From Flavobacterium sp. KACC 22763 (GTDB lineage: Bacteria > Bacteroidota > Bacteroidia > Flavobacteriales > Flavobacteriaceae), in assembly GCF_028736155.1 (NCBI RefSeq), contig NZ_CP117879.1:372001-436000 (forward strand): a stretch of DNA of 64,000 nt. The letters run 5' to 3'. Of this stretch, positions 43,286 through 50,799 are shown piece after piece. How positions within the stretch are numbered: position 1 is the first letter of the stretch; every line of letters begins with the position of its first letter. A program made the translations under genes and the position numbers. Under the pieces are notes generated by a model, which did not search any database, was not told the origin of the DNA, and was given only the letters and a program-made list of their open reading frames with translations.

Positions 43286-43938
43286 GAAACTGTTTTTTCT
43301 AGTTCTTCAATTAGAGATTTCTTTCCGACAGTCTTAGTAATAATGTCTTTTTCAAGATTCCACCCACGAGCTGGAGAATATTCTCGGCCGTACCAAATAA
43401 TCTGCAAATGCAAGTCATTCCATAATTCTCTAGGGAATAATCTTTTAGCATCTTTCTCGGTTTGCGCTACATTTTTTCCGTTAGATAAATTCCATCTGTA
43501 CATCAATCTATGAATATGTGTGTCAACAGGAAAAGCAGGAACTCCAAAAGCTTGCGACATTACCACGCTGGCCGTTTTATGTCCAACGGCTGGTAAAGCT
43601 TCAAGCGCTTCAAAACTTTGAGGAACTTCTCCGTTGTGTTTTTCAATCAAAATTTCGGATAACCCATGAATCCCTTTCGATTTCATAGGAGATAAACCAC
43701 ACGGACGAATAATTTCCTTGATTTCCTCGACCGACATTTTAACCATATCATACGGATTGTCAGCTTTTGCAAAAAGTAGCGGTGTAATCTGGTTCACACG
43801 AACGTCTGTGCATTGAGCAGAAAGTAAAACTGCAATCAAAAGCGTGTAAGGATCTTTATGGTCAAGCGGAACAGGTATAGTAGGGTAGAGTTCTTTTAAG
43901 GTGTCGATAACAAATTGTACGCGAGCTTCTTTATTCAT
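43276..43938 (-). CDS. nth: Endonuclease III homologue lacking the 4Fe-4S cluster
   Basis: A 220-residue DNA glycosylase/AP lyase for oxidised pyrimidines. I use the ATG at 43938 (MNKEARVQFV); the longer frame to 44007 reads into a repeat element. The helix-hairpin-helix with catalytic K121 (LPAVGHKTASVV) and D139 (FPVDTHIHRL) is intact. The C-terminal C-x6-C-x2-C-x5-C of E. coli Nth is absent: only C43 and C80 remain in the whole protein, and the region reads WYGREYSPARGWNLEKD. It is therefore a cluster-less member, still likely active. Confidence 0.92.
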   Translation of the reverse strand: MNKEARVQFVIDTLKELYPTIPVPLDHKDPYTLLIAVLLSAQCTDVRVNQITPLLFAKADNPYDMVKMSVEEIKEIIRPCGLSPMKSKGIHGLSEILIEKHNGEVPQSFEALEALPAVGHKTASVVMSQAFGVPAFPVDTHIHRLMYRWNLSNGKNVAQTEKDAKRLFPRELWNDLHLQIIWYGREYSPARGWNLEKDIITKTVGKKSLIEELEKTVSKK

Positions 43939-43981
43939 TTCCGTGTTTTTAATACTGTAAAAATAGTATAATTTTAATGAT

Positions 43982-44122
43982 GTGCCTAATCCAGCTTTCC
44001 GTTTCAACTCCTCATTATGCTAGCAACATTTTTAAGTATTTAAAAGAGCTTCCGTTGGTCGCTTTTTAAATACAAAAAATGTAAGCTATCATAATTCCGG
44101 GGTTTTCACTTCAATCTGGGGC
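43982..44122. repeat. Dispersed hairpin element, about 140 bp
   Basis: It begins GTGCCTAATCCAGCTTTCCG and ends CACTTCAATCTGGGGC, and its centre forms a long imperfect hairpin (AACATTTTTAAGTATTTAAAAG against CTTTTTAAATACAAAAAATGT, 44025-44081) around GCTTCCGTTGGTCGC. I know this sequence type from many Flavobacteria intergenic regions. It lies between the divergent nth and bcp genes. Confidence 0.75.
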
Positions 44123-44206
44123 ATGAAAAAAGTTATGAATTATAAGTTATGAGTTATCTTTGTGAATAATCTAAAATCTAAAATCAACAATCTAAAATAA
44201 AAAGAT

Positions 44207-44659
44207 ATGACAACATTAAAAGCCGGAGATAAAGCACCAAATTTTTCAGGAACAGATCAAGAAGGAAAAGCACATAAACTGGCAGATTACGTAGGAAAGA
44301 AACTGGTTGTTTTCTTTTATCCAAAAGCAAGCACACCTGGATGCACAGCTGAGGCCTGTGATTTGAGAGATAATTTTCACCGTTTTCAAGCTAATAATTA
44401 CGAGCTTTTAGGAGTAAGTGCCGATAGTGCAAAAGCACAAATCAAGTTTAAGGATAAATATGAATTGCCTTTTCCATTAATCGCAGACGAAGACAAATCG
44501 GTTATCAATGCATTTGGAGTTTGGGGACCAAAGAAATTCATGGGAAGAGAATATGATGGAATTCATAGAACTACTTTCGTAATCAACGAAAAAGGAATTA
44601 TAGAAGAAGTAATTGAAAAAGTGAAAACAAAAGAGCACGCTTCTCAGATTTTGAAATAG
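44207..44659 (+). CDS. bcp: Thioredoxin-dependent thiol peroxidase (Bcp/PrxQ)
   Basis: A 150-residue atypical two-cysteine peroxiredoxin of the cytosol that reduces H2O2 and organic hydroperoxides. The peroxidatic cysteine C46 lies in STPGCTAEACDLRD, with the resolving cysteine C51 five residues on, as in the PrxQ subgroup. The rest (KKLVVFFYPKA, GVWGPKKFMGREYDGIHRTTFVI) is family-typical and full length. It is monocistronic; upstream are short AT-rich repeats (TCTAAAATCTAAAATC). Confidence 0.96.
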   Translation: MTTLKAGDKAPNFSGTDQEGKAHKLADYVGKKLVVFFYPKASTPGCTAEACDLRDNFHRFQANNYELLGVSADSAKAQIKFKDKYELPFPLIADEDKSVINAFGVWGPKKFMGREYDGIHRTTFVINEKGIIEEVIEKVKTKEHASQILK

Positions 44660-44668
44660 CTTTTTTTT

Positions 44669-44879
44669 GTTTCAGGTTTCAGGTTTCAAGTTTCAAGTTT
44701 CAAGTTATCTGTTGTGGCTTATATTTAAACGCAAAGAACGCTAAGATATACGCAAAGTTCGCAAAGCTTTATATAGATTAAGCTTTGCGAACTTTGCATT
44801 TTTAGCATAAACGGAGACAAGAAAACTTAGCGTGCTTTGCGGTAAAAAAAAACTCCAAGAATAACTTGAAACTTGAAAC
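44669..44879. repeat. Nested inverted repeats with heptamer arrays
   Basis: Five 7-base units GTTTCAG/GTTTCAA run from 44669 to 44703. Their last 18 bases (44690-44707) are the exact complement of 44862-44879 (TAACTTGAAACTTGAAAC). Inside, an 18-base perfect stem GCAAAGTTCGCAAAGCTT (44752-44769) pairs with 44780-44797. Related GCAAAG/CTTTGC words lie between. The whole gap between bcp and the next gene is repeat-derived. Confidence 0.85.
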
Positions 44880-44894
44880 GAAAAAAACTTGAAA

Positions 44895-44927
44895 CAAAAA
44901 AAAGTCCCAACAAAGGGACTTTTTTTA
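44895..44927. terminator. Bidirectional terminator before the 44928 stop
   Basis: The stem AAAGTCCC / GGGACTTT with a short loop has A/T tracts on both sides. It directly abuts the stop codon of the minus-strand gene. Confidence 0.8.
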
Positions 44928-46388
44928 TTATTTATTTTGTTCTAATTCTTTCTGCGGATGATATCCAAAAAGATGATGTTCTTTTATGATTTCTGGAATA
45001 CCAGGAGGAAGCATTGGTTCCCAACCCGTTTTGCCTTGATTAATCATTTTTAAAATTTCTCTAGAGAAAACATCTAGAATATTTGGATCATAATCTTCAA
45101 TATCAACCACTTTTCCGTTGAATTTAAAGAACTTGTATAATTCTTTCATTCTAGGATGAACTTTTAAGTTGTTCGAATTCATCAATGAGCCATCTTCATC
45201 TAACATTGGATATAAGAATACTTTCATATCGCGATAGAATAATTTTCCGAAAGCTTCCAGAATTCCACCGCTTAAATGGCGGTAGTACTTCTCGTCAAAA
45301 ATATCAACAAGGTTATTTACACCCATTGCCAATCCCATACGAGCTTTGGTGTAGTTTGCGAAGTATTCTACAACTTTATAATATTCTTGGAAATTCGAAA
45401 TCATAACCGTTTGACCAAGAGAACAAAGCAATTCGGCTCTATCCATAAAGTCTCTTTCGTCAATTTCACCATCTGAACGTAAATTCGAAAGTGTAATTTC
45501 AAAAATTACAAGAGTATTATTTTTTTCAACCTTATTTTCTTTAAGAAACATTTCCAAAGATTTCTCATACATATCCATGTTTACTTTAGTAACAGGACGG
45601 AAACTTCCTCTTAAAGCTAAAAGGTTCTTTTTGTATAATATAGCAGCCGGAAGAATATTTTTCCCTTCAGGGTTAAACATTACAGCATCTGTCATTCCGT
45701 TTTTAACCAATTGCAAACTCATCAAACGATTGTCTACATCAGCAAAACGAGGCCCAGAAAAGTTAATGGTATCGATCTCTAATTGATCTTTGTCTAAGTG
45801 ATCATATAAGTAGCGAAGTAATCGTTTTGGATCGTTATATTTGTAAAAAGCACCGTAAATTAAGTTAACTCCCAAAATACCAAGTGTTTCTTGTTGTAAT
45901 CTTGCGTCAGTCTCTTTAAAACGAATATGAAGGATAATTTCGTTGTAAGCTTCATCTGGCTCAATTTGGTAACGAATTCCAACCCATCCGTGACCTTTAA
46001 ACTGTTTGGCAAAATCTATTGTCGCAACAGTGTTAGCGTAACTAAAGAAAAGTTTTGTTGGGTGTTTTTCTCTGCTTAAACGCTCTTCAATAATCTGGCT
46101 TTCATGGGTAAGCATTTTTTTTAAACGCTCTTCGGTAACATATCTTCCATCAGTTTCAGCACCATAAACGGCGTCGCTAAAATCTTTATCATAGGCAGAC
46201 ATCGCTTTTGCAATAGTTCCTGAAGAACCTCCGGATCTGAAAAAATGCCTAACTGTCTCTTGTCCAGCACCAATCTCAGCAAATGTTCCGTAAATATTCT
46301 CGTTTAAATTAATGCGTAATGCTTTGTCTTTTATAGAAGGAATCTGTTCGATGACCTTGTCACCTTTGAGTTTTATTTCTGTACCCAT
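44928..46388 (-). CDS. Conserved Bacteroidota protein of unknown function
   Basis: A 486-residue soluble protein without signal peptide or membrane helix. It begins MGTEIKLKGDKVIEQIPSI, and contains GTFAEIGAGQETVRHFFRSGGSSGTIAKAMSAYDKDFSDAVYG, a striking glycine-rich segment. Homologues in databases carry unrelated names such as TonB-dependent receptor or nicotinate-nucleotide adenylyltransferase; nothing in the sequence supports these. The phrases RYLYDHLDKDQLEIDTINFSG and RDMKVFLYPMLDEDG may belong to an enzyme core. It is monocistronic and divergent from the MBL gene. Confidence 0.8.
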   Translation of the reverse strand: MGTEIKLKGDKVIEQIPSIKDKALRINLNENIYGTFAEIGAGQETVRHFFRSGGSSGTIAKAMSAYDKDFSDAVYGAETDGRYVTEERLKKMLTHESQIIEERLSREKHPTKLFFSYANTVATIDFAKQFKGHGWVGIRYQIEPDEAYNEIILHIRFKETDARLQQETLGILGVNLIYGAFYKYNDPKRLLRYLYDHLDKDQLEIDTINFSGPRFADVDNRLMSLQLVKNGMTDAVMFNPEGKNILPAAILYKKNLLALRGSFRPVTKVNMDMYEKSLEMFLKENKVEKNNTLVIFEITLSNLRSDGEIDERDFMDRAELLCSLGQTVMISNFQEYYKVVEYFANYTKARMGLAMGVNNLVDIFDEKYYRHLSGGILEAFGKLFYRDMKVFLYPMLDEDGSLMNSNNLKVHPRMKELYKFFKFNGKVVDIEDYDPNILDVFSREILKMINQGKTGWEPMLPPGIPEIIKEHHLFGYHPQKELEQNK

Positions 46389-46410
46389 TTTGTTTTAAAT
46401 AGATTTGTTA

Positions 46411-46418
46411 CAAAGTTA
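46411..46418 (-). promoter_or_regulatory. -7 element of the 486-residue protein gene
   Basis: On the minus strand this reads TAACTTTG, an exact TAnnTTTG, 22 bases before the start codon. No TTG at the standard distance. Confidence 0.4.
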
Positions 46419-46452
46419 GTAAATTAGGAGTCTAATGAAAGAGAAATAATCC

Positions 46453-46460
46453 TATTTTTG
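46453..46460 (+). promoter_or_regulatory. -7 element of the MBL-fold gene
   Basis: TATTTTTG matches TAnnTTTG, 18 bases before the TTG start at 46479. The position supports that start. No clear -33 element. Confidence 0.4.
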
Positions 46461-46478
46461 TAAAAAAATTAAGTTCAA

Positions 46479-47243
46479 TTGAAGGTTTATTTTTTAGGTA
46501 CAGGTACTTCTCAAGGTATTCCAATTATCGGAATCGATCATCCAGTTTGTAAAAGCACTGATGCTAAGGATAAAAGGCTTCGTGTGTCCATTTGGATAAC
46601 ATGGGACGAGCATTCGTATGTGATTGATTGCGGTCCCGATTTCAGACAGCAAATGCTTTCATGCGGATGCCGTAAACTCGATGCAATTCTTTTTACACAC
46701 GAACACTCCGATCATACTGCTGGGTTAGATGATATTCGTCCATTTAATTTCAGACAGGGAGAAATTCCGATTTACGGACATAAACGCGTTTTAGATAATC
46801 TGCGACGCCGTTTTGATTATGTTTTTGAAACTGTAAATAAATATCCAGGAGCTCCAAGTGTAAAAACAATCGAAGTGCAAAATAATGCACCTTTTGCCGT
46901 TGGAGATAAAATGGCAATTCCGATAAACGCAATGCACGGTGATTTACAGGTTTTTGGATACAGAATAGAGGATTTTGCCTATTTAACCGATGTAAAAACT
47001 ATTGAACAAGCTGAAGTTGAGAAACTCAAGGGAATAAAAGTTCTGGTAGTAAATGCTTTACGTGTTGAACCTCACGATACTCATTTTAATCTGCAAGAAG
47101 CGCTTGATTTTATTGATTTGGTTAAACCTGAAAGAGCGTATTTAACCCATATTAGCCATGTTTTAGGTTTTCATGAAGAAGTGCAGCAAAAACTTCCAGA
47201 AAATGTTTTCTTAGCTTACGATAATTTAGAAATTACAATTTAA
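46479..47243 (+). CDS. Metallo-beta-lactamase-fold hydrolase
   Basis: A 254-residue cytosolic metal hydrolase. The HxHxDH motif HEHSDH lies at residues 74-79, with later histidines in NAMHGDLQVFGYR and THISHVLGFHEE. The opening FLGTGTSQGIPIIG and cysteine-bearing HPVCKSTDAKDKR match the PhnP/RNase Z-like subgroup, which cleaves phosphodiesters such as cyclic nucleotides. The start is TTG, which keeps the strand-1 sequence MKVYFLGTGTS intact. The next gene starts 12 bases downstream and is probably co-transcribed. Confidence 0.9.
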   Translation: MKVYFLGTGTSQGIPIIGIDHPVCKSTDAKDKRLRVSIWITWDEHSYVIDCGPDFRQQMLSCGCRKLDAILFTHEHSDHTAGLDDIRPFNFRQGEIPIYGHKRVLDNLRRRFDYVFETVNKYPGAPSVKTIEVQNNAPFAVGDKMAIPINAMHGDLQVFGYRIEDFAYLTDVKTIEQAEVEKLKGIKVLVVNALRVEPHDTHFNLQEALDFIDLVKPERAYLTHISHVLGFHEEVQQKLPENVFLAYDNLEITI

Positions 47244-47255
47244 TTATACCACACA

Positions 47256-47759
47256 ATGAAAAAATCCTTAATGCTTTATCTTTTTATTCTTGCCATTTTA
47301 ATGAATGTTTTTACCTATTCGTTTTATAGCGGAGAAGTGAAATTTGCAGAAAATAGATATGATAAAACAACTAAGAAATTAAGAGACAGCATTAGTCTTA
47401 TGAAAAATAAGTTGGCAGAAGCAGATTATTTTTCTTTAGAGCATAACGAAAATGCACAAAATTACTTTGATAACAGTGCTTCTGGCGGGAAAGTGATTTT
47501 GTATGAAAAACTGATTCCAGTTGTAACTGAAAAACTATTAGATTTCAATTCAAATCCAAAAGGAAACCCTTATACAGGGCAAGATCAGATTGGGCCGAAT
47601 AAATTTATTATCAATAAAGTAAAAATTTTAAACCACCGTTGGATCATTGCAGATTATAGTAATGGTGAATTATGGGGAGAAGTCTTGTTAAAATACTTTG
47701 TTGATAACGATGATAATATTACCTTTGAAGTAAATCAAACTTGGTTATATCAAAAATAG
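47256..47759 (+). CDS. Membrane-anchored protein of unknown function
   Basis: A 167-residue protein with one N-terminal helix (about 5-25) and a predicted coiled stretch (about 30-55, RYDKTTKKLRDSISLMKNKLAEADY). The remainder is soluble and probably periplasmic (GPNKFIINKVKILNHRWIIADYSNGELWGEVLLKYFVDND), with strands like a small lipocalin or NTF2-type fold; I do not recognise it. It follows the MBL gene closely. Homologues are often annotated as hydrolases without evidence. Confidence 0.7.
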   Translation: MKKSLMLYLFILAILMNVFTYSFYSGEVKFAENRYDKTTKKLRDSISLMKNKLAEADYFSLEHNENAQNYFDNSASGGKVILYEKLIPVVTEKLLDFNSNPKGNPYTGQDQIGPNKFIINKVKILNHRWIIADYSNGELWGEVLLKYFVDNDDNITFEVNQTWLYQK

Positions 47760-47785
47760 GATTATAAAATCCTATTTTTTTTGAC
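47753..47785 (+). terminator. Terminator overlapping the stop of the 47256 gene
   Basis: The stem AAATAGGATT / AATCCTATTT is followed by T residues; the TAG stop codon is within the left arm. Confidence 0.85.
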
Positions 47786-47805
47786 CTTTAAATAAATTTA
47801 GGATT

Positions 47806-48228
47806 ATGAAAAAGATGTTTTTGTTTTTGATTATGGCAAGTGCAATTTCTTGCGGAAAAAAAGTTTCTCAAGAAAGTACAACTCCGAAAGAGCCACAAAG
47901 AGAAGTTGCTGTAGGAGGAGACTCAGATTCTCATGGCTGTAAAGGTTCAGCAGGATATACTTGGTCAGTTTTGAAAAAAGAATGTATCCGAGTTTTTGAA
48001 AATAGCACAAGGCTAAATCATGCTGAAGATGGAAAAACGTATTCTACTGTTTCCTATGTAATTTTTGATGGAAATAAAGCAGAACTTTTTTTAGATACTC
48101 AAAAGGAATCCATTATTCTTGAAAGAAAATCAGAAGGTGATTCGTGGGTTAACGGCGATTGGCAGTTAATTGCTTGGAAAGGATATGTTTTGAAAAAAGG
48201 AGGAAAGATTCTTTATACGGGAGAATAA
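47806..48228 (+). CDS. Small lipoprotein of unknown function
   Basis: A 140-residue protein with lipobox AISC near residue 16, then a Ser/Thr/Glu-rich linker and a domain that starts HGCKGSAGYTWSVLKKECIRVFE. Three cysteines are seen, two of which (C-x14-C region) may form a disulfide. It resembles short lipoproteins of Flavobacteria but no domain is known. Its core opens similarly to the lipoprotein at 26510, both having a Cys followed shortly by a Trp. Confidence 0.7.
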   Translation: MKKMFLFLIMASAISCGKKVSQESTTPKEPQREVAVGGDSDSHGCKGSAGYTWSVLKKECIRVFENSTRLNHAEDGKTYSTVSYVIFDGNKAELFLDTQKESIILERKSEGDSWVNGDWQLIAWKGYVLKKGGKILYTGE

Positions 48229-48278
48229 ATTTAAATTCCAATTTTTTGAAATTCCAAATTCCAAAGATGAAATCTGAA

Positions 48279-48313
48279 AAACTTTGTCAAAATTTGAAAC
48301 TTTGACAAAGTTT
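48279..48313. repeat. Palindromic repeat of the CTTTGTCAAA type
   Basis: AAACTTTGTCAAA and TTTGACAAAGTTT enclose a 9-base centre. The same arms form the 37-bp palindrome at 10764. It lies between convergent genes and can act as a terminator. Confidence 0.75.
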
Positions 48314-48354
48314 TTCACAATTCAAGACTGAAAATTGCGATCGTGGCTTGAATA

Positions 48355-48924
48355 CTAAACAATCTCTTTAATAAACTCAGAATCTACCACCTGAGCAAAT
48401 TCTTCATTTAAGCTTGCTAAAGCTGTCTGATGTATTAATTCAGCAGAGAAATCTTCTCCGTTTAAACCTTTTTTATTGAAAGTTGCTGTTGCATCAGAAA
48501 CTAGATAAACGTTGTAGCCAAAATTTCCAGCCATTCTCGTTGTAGTAGAAACGCAGTGATCTGTAGTTAAACCAACAATTACCAGATTAGTGATTTTGGC
48601 ATTATCAAGAAGCTCTTTTAAATTAGTTCCGATAAAAGCACTATTGACATTCTTTTTGATGATGGTTTCTCCTTCAAGAGGTTTTACGACATCTTGAAAT
48701 TCATTTCCAGGATTTGTTTCGTTTAAAATTGAATTTGGATTTGATGAACAATGCTGTACATGAAAAATAGGGAGTTTTTTGCTTCGCCAGATTTCCAGAA
48801 GCTCACCAGCTTTTTCTTCTGCCGTAACATTATTACGGTCTCCTCCCCAATAGGCAACATCGTGAAAACCTTTCTGAATGTCAATTAAAATTAATGCGGG
48901 ATTATTAAGTTTTGTTGGGTTCAT
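48355..48924 (-). CDS. Isochorismatase-family cysteine hydrolase
   Basis: A 189-residue cytosolic hydrolase. The catalytic triad of the family is visible: D15 in LIDIQKGF, the lysine in TIIKKNVNSAF, and the nucleophilic cysteine in TTDHCVSTTTRM. Members act on amides such as nicotinamide, N-carbamoyl compounds or pyrazinamide, and the substrate cannot be told here. It ends convergent to the lipoprotein gene and lies 33 bases downstream of the antitoxin gene on the same strand. Confidence 0.9.
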   Translation of the reverse strand: MNPTKLNNPALILIDIQKGFHDVAYWGGDRNNVTAEEKAGELLEIWRSKKLPIFHVQHCSSNPNSILNETNPGNEFQDVVKPLEGETIIKKNVNSAFIGTNLKELLDNAKITNLVIVGLTTDHCVSTTTRMAGNFGYNVYLVSDATATFNKKGLNGEDFSAELIHQTALASLNEEFAQVVDSEFIKEIV

Positions 48925-48957
48925 TTATAAAGTATTGTAGTTATAAAAGAGTGAAAT

Positions 48958-49272
48958 TTATTTATCTAAACTGATCGTTAAGTCTTTTAGTTCTATTTGA
49001 AATTTGACTGTAGCTTTTAGTGCTGTAAACACTTTTATTACTGTTTCCAATGTTACATTTCCGGCATTTTTTTCAAGTTTGGATATTTGTGCTTTTTGAA
49101 CACCAATAAGTTTTCCTAATTCTTCTTGGGTTAAATTACGTTCTTTACGAGTTTGTTTAATGGCATTTCCAATTAAATCCATTTGCAAATCATATTCAAA
49201 TTGATCTCTGGCAGGAGTTCCAATTTTGCCAACGATCTCATCCGTCACTTGATTTAAAGTATATGTTTTCAT
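48958..49272 (-). CDS. XRE-family antitoxin (HigA-like)
   Basis: A 104-residue protein with a lambda-repressor-type helix-turn-helix (residues about 40-85): LTQEELGKLIGVQKAQISKLEKNAGNVTLETVIKVF. The N-terminal 35 residues probably dimerise or bind the toxin. It lies 4 bases behind the toxin gene, in the toxin-first order typical of higBA loci. It is expected to neutralise the toxin and repress the shared promoter. Confidence 0.88.
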   Translation of the reverse strand: MKTYTLNQVTDEIVGKIGTPARDQFEYDLQMDLIGNAIKQTRKERNLTQEELGKLIGVQKAQISKLEKNAGNVTLETVIKVFTALKATVKFQIELKDLTISLDK

Positions 49273-49276
49273 ATTT

Positions 49277-49621
49277 TTAAATTGAATCTTTATCTTTAAA
49301 ATATTGCAATCTTAGTTTTTGCGCTTTTAATATTTCTTTCTCAGGTACTTTTCCTTGTTTCTTTACAAAGCCATGTGTAGAAATTACAAGAGTGTTTTGT
49401 GTATTGCTTTTGTCCCAAAACGCTAATAGCCGATATTGATTTCCTTGAAATAAAGTTCGAAACTCCCAAATTTCATTATTTAGCTTTTTGAAGAGTTCAG
49501 GATCATTTTTTGCTTGTGATTTTCGGATATTATAGATTATTTTTTCTGAATGTTTTGGTTTTAATTCTTTTAAAAAGGCAAATACTTCTTCTAGAAAGAT
49601 TACATCAAAATTTTTTTCCAT
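49277..49621 (-). CDS. RelE/HigB-superfamily toxin (Gp49-like)
   Basis: A 114-residue protein of the type II toxin, phage-derived Gp49-like family: IIYNIRKSQAKNDPELFKKLNNEIWEFRTLFQGNQYRLLAFWDK followed by HGFVKKQGKVPEKEILKAQ. The pattern W-E-F-R .. Y-R-L-x-x-F and the late H-G-F-x-K-K-x-x-K are characteristic of these ribosome-dependent RNases. It precedes the antitoxin by 4 bases. Toxicity is inferred from family. Confidence 0.88.
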   Translation of the reverse strand: MEKNFDVIFLEEVFAFLKELKPKHSEKIIYNIRKSQAKNDPELFKKLNNEIWEFRTLFQGNQYRLLAFWDKSNTQNTLVISTHGFVKKQGKVPEKEILKAQKLRLQYFKDKDSI

Positions 49622-49634
49622 TCTCTCTATATTA

Positions 49635-49642
49635 CAAAAATA
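49635..49642 (-). promoter_or_regulatory. -7 element of the toxin-antitoxin operon
   Basis: TATTTTTG on the minus strand (exact TAnnTTTG) lies only 13 bases before the toxin start, so the transcript would be nearly leaderless. It overlaps the end of the hairpin at 49638, so promoter and hairpin share sequence. Confidence 0.5.
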
Positions 49643-49679
49643 CCCAAAAGTTTCTTTTTAAGGAAACTTTTGGGTATTT
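49638..49679 (-). terminator. Hairpin: terminator of the esterase unit and possible toxin operator
   Basis: A 17-base stem AAATACCCAAAAGTTTC with its complement and a short loop, followed on the minus strand by T residues. It ends the esterase transcript. Being fused with the toxin promoter it could also be the binding site of the antitoxin. Confidence 0.7.
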
Positions 49680-49770
49680 AATTATTGTTAATCTTTTATA
49701 AGACTAAAATAAGTAATATAATTTAGAAATATTTAAAAAAAAATAAGTTTTTTCTTTCTTTTTAAAGCTT

Positions 49771-50415
49771 TTAAGAAGCCAACCAATTCTTAAAATCAAA
49801 GAAATTCTGAGGAGCAACTCCATGTCCAACAGGATATTCTTTATAAGTAAGCGGAATATTTAATTTTTCTAAAGCAGCGGGTGTTTTTCTTGCCCATTCA
49901 ATTGGAATAACTTGATCTACAGTTCCGTGTGAAGCGAAAAATTTTAAGTTTTTGAAATCATTGTTTTTAAAACCTTCTTTGATGATTTCTTCATTAAAAT
50001 AACCGCTCATTGCCACAACTCTCTGAATTTTTTCAGGATAAGAAAGTGCTGTTGCATAACTTAAAATAGATCCTTGGCTGAATCCAATTAATGTAACGTT
50101 GTTAGCATCAATTGGATAATTTGCTACTAGTTCATCAATAAAAGTTGCAATTACATCTCTTGAAGTTCTAGCTTGTTCGTTGTCTGAAAATTTATTCTGA
50201 TCAGCATCAAAGTTGATGGCATACCAAGCGTAAGCGCCATATTGCAAATCGTAAGGAGCTCTCGCAGAAATGATGTAATAATTATCTGGAAGTTCAGAAG
50301 CAAAAGAGAATAAATCGGCTTCATTGCTGCCATATCCATGCAATAAAAGCAATAACGGATTTTTGTCTAAAATTACCTTTGGTTCTCTTATTTTATATTC
50401 TAAAGATAGATTCAT
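49771..50415 (-). CDS. Alpha/beta-hydrolase (phospholipase/carboxylesterase family)
   Basis: A 214-residue cytosolic esterase from the ATG at 50415. The nucleophile elbow is GFSQGSILS, the oxyanion region LLLLHGYGSNE, and the acid and histidine lie in HGTVDQVIP and YPVGHGVAPQNF. The family acts on short acyl esters or lysophospholipids. The alternative TTG start at 50442 lies in the AATTGT repeat and is rejected. It is the last gene of a minus-strand run from the BatA-like protein, 50 bases after the Tic20-like gene. Confidence 0.9.
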   Translation of the reverse strand: MNLSLEYKIREPKVILDKNPLLLLLHGYGSNEADLFSFASELPDNYYIISARAPYDLQYGAYAWYAINFDADQNKFSDNEQARTSRDVIATFIDELVANYPIDANNVTLIGFSQGSILSYATALSYPEKIQRVVAMSGYFNEEIIKEGFKNNDFKNLKFFASHGTVDQVIPIEWARKTPAALEKLNIPLTYKEYPVGHGVAPQNFFDFKNWLAS

Positions 50416-50419
50416 TTTT

Positions 50420-50461
50420 AATTGTAAATTGTAAATTGTCAATTGTGAATTGTGAATTGTA
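50420..50461. repeat. 7-bp tandem repeat, six copies
   Basis: AATTGTN repeats exactly six times (last base A, A, C, G, G, A), and a seventh degenerate unit follows. It sits just upstream of the esterase start codon and so lies in its leader. Confidence 0.9.
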
Positions 50462-50465
50462 AATT

Positions 50466-50795
50466 TTATCCGATTTTCTTAAACCATTTTTGAAACAATT
50501 CCCCAACCAAAGGAATTGGTCTCATTTGTCCTTGAATGGCATTAAAAATTCCAAAAGTCCATAGAATTGAAATACAAATCCACATTGGGAAAGTGATAAA
50601 AAAGCTGTCAAAATTGCTGATGATAGCTCCGAAAGAAATGAAGGTTAGAGACAACCCTAAAGATTGACGGATATGAAAAGAAGCAAAACTGTTTTTGTTC
50701 TCAGAGTTCATGCTCATGGCAATTAAAACACCAATGATTAAAATGTAACTGGTAATAGCAATTGGTTTTCCTTCTTCGACTGAATTATTATTCAT
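50466..50795 (-). CDS. DUF4870/Tic20-like small membrane protein
   Basis: A 109-residue protein with three or four hydrophobic segments: IAITSYILIIGVLIAMSM, SLGLSLTFISFGAIIS and FPMWICISILWTFGIF, and the conserved FHIRQSLGL and PLVGELFQKW. These match the DUF4870 group, related to chloroplast Tic20. Function in bacteria is unknown. It starts 4 bases after the dihydroorotase-like gene, so translation of the two is probably coupled. Confidence 0.85.
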   Translation of the reverse strand: MNNNSVEEGKPIAITSYILIIGVLIAMSMNSENKNSFASFHIRQSLGLSLTFISFGAIISNFDSFFITFPMWICISILWTFGIFNAIQGQMRPIPLVGELFQKWFKKIG

Positions 50796-50799
50796 TTTA

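Noticed and set aside
43939..44007. Upstream extension of nth by 23 codons
   Set aside because: The extra codons run into the dispersed hairpin element, and the ATG at 43938 opens the conserved Nth N-terminus.
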